11,148 nucleotides of DNA from CAJQND01 sp051010055 (GTDB lineage Bacteria > Pseudomonadota > Alphaproteobacteria > Rhizobiales > CAJQND01): contig JBPCVY010000049.1 in assembly GCA_051010055.1 (NCBI GenBank), positions 1-11,148 on the forward strand, given 5' to 3'. Positions within the stretch are counted from its first letter, which is position 1; the number at the start of each line of letters is the position of its first letter. A program made the translations under genes and the position numbers. The notes under the pieces are model-generated. The model worked only from the letters and a program-made list of their open reading frames with translations. It searched no databases and was not told where the DNA came from. Positions 6,377 to 11,148 of this stretch are shown here, one piece after another.

Positions 6377-7117
6377 ATGCCTCTAAAGAAAAGCGCAGAA
6401 AGCAACCAAAATTCCTATGATTGGTCGGCCCTCCGCGCAGGGCCAATGGGGGTGTTTTCCGTCGCCGCTTTGGTAATGTCTGCCTCATTCATGGGGTTTG
6501 GAGCGTTGGTGCGGGCATTGGGTTTCGACCTTGACGTGGGGCTTGCCACCATTCCCATTATTTGGGCGCTTCCTGGCCAGGTTCTTTATCTTTCAATGGT
6601 TGCGCAAGGGGCAGGGTTGGTTGCCGTATTCCTGGCGGTAACGCTTGCGGCGGTGCGGCTTATGCCCATGGTCATGCTTGTCCTGTCCGAGGTGGCCCTG
6701 GAAAAAGCTCCCAAACTGCCCCAATTCATTCTTGCCTATTTCATTGCGATGACCACCTGGGTTCTGGCCCAGGAGCGGGTTCCCCATTTGCCCCGCAGGC
6801 AAAGGCTACCCTGGCTGCTCGGCCTTGCCCTGACCTTGCTTGTCGGGATGCTCATTATCACGTCGGCAGGCTATGTTCTTGCCGGCATTGTGCCGCCACT
6901 GTTGGCAGCCGCCTTGGCCTTCCTGACTCCGGTCTTTTTCTATCTGGCGCTTTATGCAAATGCCCGGTTTGGTTTTGACTACATCGCCGCCGGGCTTGGC
7001 ACCGTGCTCATTTGGCCGTTGATGAATTGGCTGCCAAACTATGACATCCTCATTGCCGGCCTTGTAGGCGGCACTGTTGCTTGGCTTTTCTCTCTGCGAA
7101 AAGGAGGGAAAAGCTGA
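6377..7117 (+). CDS. azlC: AzlC family protein, large subunit of a branched-chain amino-acid exporter
   Basis: Integral inner-membrane protein that, with AzlD, exports branched-chain amino acids or their analogues. It has 246 residues, the usual AzlC length. After a polar start (1-20) there are about seven or eight hydrophobic stretches: roughly 23-46, 55-75, 78-104, 117-132, 145-164, 168-192, 202-219 and 223-240. Family-like features are SASFMGFGALVRALGF at 35-50 and the WALPGQ turn at 63-68, followed by AAVRLMPMVM at 91-100. The start is ATG 6377, because GGAGA at 6360-6364 lies upstream and the N-terminus fits the family; an upstream in-frame TTG at 6323 would add 18 unlikely residues. The gap of 113 bases after clpA shows no clear terminator, so read-through from clpSA is possible. 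The substrate is inferred from family alone. Confidence 0.92.
   Translation: MPLKKSAESNQNSYDWSALRAGPMGVFSVAALVMSASFMGFGALVRALGFDLDVGLATIPIIWALPGQVLYLSMVAQGAGLVAVFLAVTLAAVRLMPMVMLVLSEVALEKAPKLPQFILAYFIAMTTWVLAQERVPHLPRRQRLPWLLGLALTLLVGMLIITSAGYVLAGIVPPLLAAALAFLTPVFFYLALYANARFGFDYIAAGLGTVLIWPLMNWLPNYDILIAGLVGGTVAWLFSLRKGGKS
7101..7107 (+). promoter_or_regulatory. Strong ribosome binding site of azlD
   Basis: AAGGAGG, a full anti-16S match, lies 9 nt before ATG 7117 and inside the last codons of azlC. It fixes the azlD start and suggests azlD is translated at least as well as azlC. Confidence 0.75.
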
Positions 7118-7446
7118 TGGAACTCACAACCCATTCTCTCCTGGCCATGGTGTTGGCCGGCGGCATCGCCACGTATATCTGGCGCTTTGCCGGGACTTTG
7201 GCGGTGCAGGCGCTCGACCCGGGCGGCGATATGATGTTGTGGGTGCGTGCGGTCGCCATCGCAATCGTTGCCGCGCTGTGCACAAAACTGGCCCTGGCGC
7301 CGCCTGACATTGTTGCGGATACTCATCTGGTGAGCAGGCTATCTTCGATGGCCGCGGGTGTATTGGGGTACTACGCCTTCCGAATGCCCGGAATGGGCGT
7401 TATTTGCGCCATGGCGGTGTTAATCGGTCTGGAATTACTACTCTGA
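7117..7446 (+). CDS. azlD: AzlD family protein, small subunit of a branched-chain amino-acid exporter
   Basis: Small hydrophobic partner of AzlC; the pair forms the exporter in the inner membrane. It has 109 residues with hydrophobic stretches at about 6-26, 39-60, 74-88 and 92-109. The TYIWRFAGTL motif at 19-28 is the recognisable N-terminal AzlD signature. The ATG shares its A with the azlC stop (TGATG, 1-base overlap), a sign of coupled synthesis of the two subunits. Its 3' end overlaps the end of the HIT-family gene on the other strand by 9 bp. I see no intrinsic terminator here, so the two transcripts may run into each other. Confidence 0.9.
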   Translation: MELTTHSLLAMVLAGGIATYIWRFAGTLAVQALDPGGDMMLWVRAVAIAIVAALCTKLALAPPDIVADTHLVSRLSSMAAGVLGYYAFRMPGMGVICAMAVLIGLELLL

Positions 7447-7863
7447 CAACGCGGCCCGGATTTTATCCGCATTCGCTTTCAGCATGTCCGGTTCTTCCAT
7501 CCGCTCTGCGGGCGGGCCCATTCTTATGCCCTCATGGCGCGGCACCACGTGCACGTGGGTGTGGAATACAACCTGGCCGCTGGCAGATTCGTTGAACTGT
7601 TGAATTGTCACCCCATCAGCATCGAATGCCTTTTTGACTGTGCGCGCCATCTTGCTCACCGTTTTGATGACGGCGGCTGCATCTTCCGGCTGAATATCAA
7701 GCATGTTGCGTGACGGCGCCTTCGGCAGCACAAGCACATGGCCGTCAGAGCGGGGCATTATGTCCATGATTACAAATGTATCGTCGTCCTCGTAAACTTT
7801 CTCACAGGGCAGGCCGCCGCGCAGAATTTTTGCAAAGATATTGTCGTTGTCGTATTCGCTCAT
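7438..7863 (-). CDS. HIT family protein (histidine triad nucleotide hydrolase)
   Basis: A small cytoplasmic nucleotide-binding protein that probably hydrolyses nucleoside phosphoramidates or related mononucleotides. It has 141 residues. The histidine triad HTHVHVVPR starts at His101, with His103 and His105 completing HxHxH. The N-terminal DNIFAKILRGGLPCEKVYEDDD and the MDIMPRSDGHVLVLPK block (33-48) are typical of the HinT branch. The Cys/His residues that bind zinc in some HinT proteins are not complete (a lone Cys20). The ATG lies one base after the TGA of the upstream acyltransferase gene (TGA-A-ATG), so translation is almost surely coupled. The TAG stop lies inside the end of azlD. The precise substrate cannot be told from sequence. 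Confidence 0.95.
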   Translation of the reverse strand: MSEYDNDNIFAKILRGGLPCEKVYEDDDTFVIMDIMPRSDGHVLVLPKAPSRNMLDIQPEDAAAVIKTVSKMARTVKKAFDADGVTIQQFNESASGQVVFHTHVHVVPRHEGIRMGPPAERMEEPDMLKANADKIRAALSE

Positions 7864-7864
7864 T

Positions 7865-9037
7865 TCAGTCGGTTCCGGATTTGAAAGGGCTGTGGGTGGA
7901 AAGAATCTTCACTTCTTGTTCGACGTATCGCCGCTCTCTGTCAAGAAATTCGTCAACTGCCCGGGCAAGCCCCGCATCAGCCAGATAGTGAGCTGAGTAA
8001 GTGGTCACCGGCATGTATCCGCGCGCCAGTTTGTGTGGTCCTTGTGCGCCAGCCTCTACCCGCGAAAGCCCTCGTGATATGGCAAAATCGATGGCCTGGT
8101 AGTAGCAAAGCTCAAAATGCAGGAAACGGTGGTGCTCGATGCACCCCCAGTTGCGCCCAAACAGGGTTTCGCCACCGATAAAATTAAGCGCACCGGCAAT
8201 ATACTGGCCATCCCTGCGCGCCATTATGAGCAAGATATCATCTGCCATGGCATCACAAACGAGCGAGAAGAACGAACGCGTCAAATAGGGGCTGCCCCAC
8301 TTTCGCGAACCTGTGTCCATATAAAAATGAAAGAACGCATCCCAATGGTCTTCGGTAATGTCCTTGCCGGTGAGCCACTCTATGCCGATGCCGTTTTCAA
8401 CGGCGCTGCGCCGTTCTTTTTTCAGGTTCTTGCGTTTGCGTGAGGAAAGGCTGGAGAGAAAATCATCGAATGTCTCGTAGCCCTGATTTTCCCAATGAAA
8501 CTGCTGGTCCATACGCTGCAAAAGACCCATTTCGCCAAGGTGGTCATATTCAGGCTTGGTGAGAAATGTCAGATGGAATGATGAGGCCTGCAAACGCCGG
8601 CATAGCTCTACTGCGCCTGAGGCGAGCGCCTTTTCATAATCTGCCTGCGGTTCGCCCTCCGGCACCAGCAGCCGCCGGCCCGTTGCTGGGGTGAATGGCA
8701 CGCTTGCCTGCAATTTCGGGTAGTAGCGCCCGCCAGCACGCTCATAGGCGTCGGCCCAGCCATAGTCGAACACATACTCCCCCTGGCTGTGGGATTTCAG
8801 GTAACACGCCATGGCACCGGCAACATTTCCTGCTTCATCTTCCAGCAAAAGATGCTGGGGCAGCCAGCCGGTTTCCGCCGTTACTGAGCCAGATGCCTCC
8901 AATGAAGAGAGAAAGCCGTGGGAAATAAACGGGTTATAGGGGCGCGTTGGCGGATTCGCACATCTGTCCCACACCTCAGCCTCAACATTGGCAAGGCTGC
9001 TCTCCACAACGATGCGGTAAAGCGGTTGGGCGTCCAT
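7865..9037 (-). CDS. FemAB-like / GNAT-fold acyltransferase family protein (COG3146 type)
   Basis: A cytoplasmic protein of the family annotated as peptidoglycan biosynthesis/recognition or GNAT N-acetyltransferase; its reaction is not established. From ATG 9037 it has 390 residues. Conserved blocks are NPFISHGFLSSLEASGS (35-51), GWLPQHLLLED (57-67), the YLKSHSQGEYVFDYGWADAY region (79-98) and GGRYYPKLQ (102-110), the basic SRKRKNLKKERR (199-210), then YMDTGSRKWG and FGRNWGC. It ends in a second GNAT-like half with FELCYYQAIDFA. The start is uncertain: ATG 9064 would add nine residues but has no ribosome site, whereas GGGGA lies 5 nt before 9037 and the shorter start fits the family. It sits downstream of gltX on the same strand and one base before the HIT gene. 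Confidence 0.9.
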   Translation of the reverse strand: MDAQPLYRIVVESSLANVEAEVWDRCANPPTRPYNPFISHGFLSSLEASGSVTAETGWLPQHLLLEDEAGNVAGAMACYLKSHSQGEYVFDYGWADAYERAGGRYYPKLQASVPFTPATGRRLLVPEGEPQADYEKALASGAVELCRRLQASSFHLTFLTKPEYDHLGEMGLLQRMDQQFHWENQGYETFDDFLSSLSSRKRKNLKKERRSAVENGIGIEWLTGKDITEDHWDAFFHFYMDTGSRKWGSPYLTRSFFSLVCDAMADDILLIMARRDGQYIAGALNFIGGETLFGRNWGCIEHHRFLHFELCYYQAIDFAISRGLSRVEAGAQGPHKLARGYMPVTTYSAHYLADAGLARAVDEFLDRERRYVEQEVKILSTHSPFKSGTD

Positions 9038-9136
9038 CGGCATCCCCAAAAGGTTTTGCGCCATTCTAACTGATAGTACGCGCAGAACGGAATGCCGGCT
9101 TCTTTCCGTTTTTCCGATTTTGGTAAAAAGTGCGTG

Positions 9137-10561
9137 TCAGGCTGCCTGGTCCGATATGCGTGCAATGGCTTCTTCAGGTCCAAGCACCGCAAGCACGTCG
9201 AAAATACCTGGTGATGTGGTGGTGCCGGTGAGCGCTGCGCGCAAGGGCTGGGCCACTTTAACGAGTTTCAATGCATTTGCCTCGGCATAATCGCGCACGG
9301 TTTGCTCAATGGTTTCGAGGGTCCAGTTGTCAGAAACTTCCTGCAATGCGGGCGCGATGCCGGCAAGTACGTTGCGCGCATCGTCATCAAGCATCTTGGC
9401 TGCTTTTTCTTCCATCAAAAGCGGGCGTTCGACAAACAGGAACTGCGCCCCTGTAATCAAATCCAGCAGGGTTTTTGCCCGTTCCTTGAGCCCTGGCATG
9501 GCCTCGACAAGTTGTGCCTTTTTTTCATCGGTTAGTTTTTCAAGCAGTGCCCCGCCGTCTTCCAGATGCGGCAGGAGGTTTACGACATCTTCGACCAGAG
9601 CTGCATCTTCCTTGTTGCGCAAATGGTGGTAGTTGATGCTTTCAAGTTTAGCAAAATCAAACCGGGCAGGGGCCTTGCCCACCGCATCAAGGCCAAACCA
9701 TTCAATCATTTTATCGGTTGAGAAGATTTCATCGTCACCATGGCTCCAGCCAAGGCGCACAAGATAGTTGCGCATTGCCTCGGGCAGATAACCCATCTCC
9801 CGGTAGGCTTCCACGCCCAAGGCACCGTGTCGTTTTGAAAGTTTGGCGCCACCTGGCCCGTGAATGAGGGGAATATGGGCGAACTCAGGCGTTTGCCAAC
9901 CAAGCGCCTTGAAAATCTGGCTTTGGCGTGCCGCATTGGTGAGGTGGTCATCACCGCGGATAACGTGGGTGATGCCCATATCATGATCATCAACTACCAC
10001 CGATAGCATGTAAGTAGGGGTGCCGTCAGAGCGCAACAACACAAGGTCATCAAGCTGATCGTTCGACCAGACAACCTTTCCCTGCACCAAATCATTGATA
10101 ACGGTTTCGCCTTCGCGCGGCGCCTTGAAACGGATGACAGGGGAAACACCCTCCGGTGCTTCTGCCGGATCCCGGTCGCGCCAATGTCCATCGTAGCCCG
10201 GCGGGCGGCTTTCGGCCCGGGCCTTTTCGCGCATTTGCGCCAGCTCTTCAGGACTAGTGTAACATTTATAGGCTTTGCCTTCGGCTAGCAGCTGTTCGGC
10301 AACTTCCCGGTGCCTGTCGGCGCGGGAGAACTGGAGCACAGGTTCCTCGTCGGCGTTCAGGCCCAGCCAATCCAAGCCGTCATGAATGGCATCGATTGTC
10401 TCTTTTGTTGAGCGTGCCCGATCCGTGTCCTCGATGCGTAAAAGCATCTTGCCGCCATTGTGACGGGCAAACAGCCAATTAAAGAGTGCTGTGCGGGCAC
10501 CGCCTATATGCAGAAAGCCCGTAGGCGAGGGGGCAAACCTGGTAACTACCGGCGAAGTCAT
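9137..10561 (-). CDS. gltX: Glutamyl-tRNA synthetase (class I)
   Basis: Charges tRNA(Glu) with glutamate in the cytoplasm; many alphaproteobacterial forms also mischarge tRNA(Gln). From ATG 10561 it has 474 residues, the normal length. The catalytic domain opens with TRFAPSPTGFLHIGGART, with HIGG (the HIGH motif) at 18-21; the second class I motif, KLSKR (KMSKS), is at 240-244. Between them are the LRIEDTDRAR block and VIRGDDHLTNAARQ. An all-helical anticodon-binding domain follows, ending SPGIFDVLAVLGPEEAI. The open frame extends upstream to 10783, but that part is non-conserved. ATG 10561 has AGG 7 nt upstream and begins at the conserved core. The gene is divergent from comEC with 69 bases between them. 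Relatives often carry a second gltX, so the copy number in this genome is unknown. Confidence 0.98.
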   Translation of the reverse strand: MTSPVVTRFAPSPTGFLHIGGARTALFNWLFARHNGGKMLLRIEDTDRARSTKETIDAIHDGLDWLGLNADEEPVLQFSRADRHREVAEQLLAEGKAYKCYTSPEELAQMREKARAESRPPGYDGHWRDRDPAEAPEGVSPVIRFKAPREGETVINDLVQGKVVWSNDQLDDLVLLRSDGTPTYMLSVVVDDHDMGITHVIRGDDHLTNAARQSQIFKALGWQTPEFAHIPLIHGPGGAKLSKRHGALGVEAYREMGYLPEAMRNYLVRLGWSHGDDEIFSTDKMIEWFGLDAVGKAPARFDFAKLESINYHHLRNKEDAALVEDVVNLLPHLEDGGALLEKLTDEKKAQLVEAMPGLKERAKTLLDLITGAQFLFVERPLLMEEKAAKMLDDDARNVLAGIAPALQEVSDNWTLETIEQTVRDYAEANALKLVKVAQPLRAALTGTTTSPGIFDVLAVLGPEEAIARISDQAA

Positions 10562-10630
10562 AGGCGCCTGTTCCATTTTGTTGTTTATTGTTGGTAAAGT
10601 GACGGAGAACCGTGCTGGCTGGTGAATAAC

Positions 10631-11148
10631 ATGGTTGGCGCCGCGCGAACAGTCCCTGTTTGGCGTTGCTGCCGGCAGAAAAGGGATGGTGTGTCTAACG
10701 GGCCAGAAATCTGGCGCCGGGGCGATGCTGGGAGCGCAGCCGACCGTGAAACCCTGCCTTTGGTGCAGCAGTTGTTTGCTCACTTTGCCGCCACATTTGA
10801 AGCTGAGCGCGGGCGCTGGTTTTTATGGGTTCCGGTGTTCCTTTCCGATGGGATTGCTGCTTACTTTTTGCTGCCGGCTGTACCTGCCGTTTGGGTGGTC
10901 GTCGCGCTTGCGATGCTCTCTGGAATAACGCTGGTGCTGGCGTTTCGCGGTGTTGGCGGTGTGTTTTTTGTTGTGCTTGCGATTTTTCTGGCCGGCATCG
11001 TTATTGCCAAGGTGCGGGTGGAAACTGCTGGGCCCGGCGGACTTATTATGCCAACCGGTTTTGTCGAAGTTGCCGGCTGGCTGGAGCGGGCTGAAAAGCG
11101 CGCATCGGGGAGCACGGCACTAATAATCCGCCCCGTTGCGATTGACGG
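10631..11148 (+). CDS. comEC: ComEC/Rec2-family DNA-uptake membrane protein, 5' part only
   Basis: The N-terminal 172 residues of a polytopic inner-membrane protein that, in competent bacteria, carries single-stranded DNA into the cytoplasm. The usual length is about 700 or more, so most of it lies beyond the right edge. After a charged lead, ERGRWFLWVPVF (59-70) and GIAAYF (74-79) match the family start. Hydrophobic segments at about 64-83, 85-105 and 109-126 follow, and then the beginning of the DUF4131 soluble region (from about 142). The start is either ATG 10631, with GGTGA upstream, or GTG 10691, with AGGGA 4 nt upstream; the first 20 residues are unlike anything I recognise, so the shorter start is possible. 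It is divergent from gltX, an order seen in rhizobia. The ComEC domain and any metallo-beta-lactamase domain cannot be checked here. Confidence 0.88.
   Translation, partial: MVGAARTVPVWRCCRQKRDGVSNGPEIWRRGDAGSAADRETLPLVQQLFAHFAATFEAERGRWFLWVPVFLSDGIAAYFLLPAVPAVWVVVALAMLSGITLVLAFRGVGGVFFVVLAIFLAGIVIAKVRVETAGPGGLIMPTGFVEVAGWLERAEKRASGSTALIIRPVAID

Noticed and set aside
10562..10783. N-terminal extension of gltX by 74 codons
   Set aside because: The extension is Pro/Arg-rich and not conserved, and overlaps the comEC start region; GltX begins normally at ATG 10561.
1..11148. CRISPR array, insertion sequence, tRNA, phage or toxin-antitoxin genes
   Set aside because: No regular direct repeats, terminal inverted repeats, transposase motifs, tRNA-like sequence or small paired genes were seen on either strand.

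Overview
The window looks like a piece of an alphaproteobacterial chromosome, most likely from the order Hyphomicrobiales (Rhizobiales). This rests on several family-level resemblances: a D,D-carboxypeptidase with a SPOR tail, a short Phasin_2-type phasin next to clpS-clpA, an azlCD pair behind clpA, a COG3146-type acyltransferase beside a HIT protein, and a ComEC gene divergent from a HIGG/KLSKR-type glutamyl-tRNA synthetase. No species can be named from the sequence. Nearly all of it is core gene content; I see no phage, insertion sequence, CRISPR array, RNA gene or defence locus.

Layout. Bases 1-1176 (minus strand) hold most of a secreted penicillin-binding-protein-type carboxypeptidase, cut by the left edge inside its SPOR domain. 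Bases 1177-1538 are a divergent control region. On its phasin side are two TGC-N3-GCA palindromes exactly 30 bp apart around a candidate promoter. The phasin (1539-1883) ends in a clear intrinsic terminator. An AT-rich stretch (2001-2441) precedes an aquaporin Z-like gene (2442-3143) that is clearly broken: a 1-base deletion, a 1-base insertion and two in-frame stops, while the rest of the protein is still easy to read. A second non-coding gap (3144-3441), with an 18-bp-spaced inverted repeat, leads into clpS-clpA and then azlC-azlD, all on the plus strand.

The right-hand third is a minus-strand series: gltX, then a FemAB-like/GNAT-fold protein, then a HIT-family protein. The last overlaps the end of azlD tail to tail by 9 bp. 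The 5' part of comEC diverges from gltX and leaves through the right edge.

How the genes work together. ClpS is the N-degron adaptor that feeds substrates to the ClpA unfoldase, which works with ClpP (not in the window). The two are translationally packed. AzlC and AzlD form a two-subunit branched-chain amino-acid exporter and overlap by one base. The carboxypeptidase trims peptidoglycan stem peptides and probably localises through its SPOR domain. The phasin coats polyhydroxyalkanoate granules and is probably controlled by a PhaR-type repressor. I found no convincing new system. The best leads are the freshly decayed aquaporin and the phasin operator architecture.
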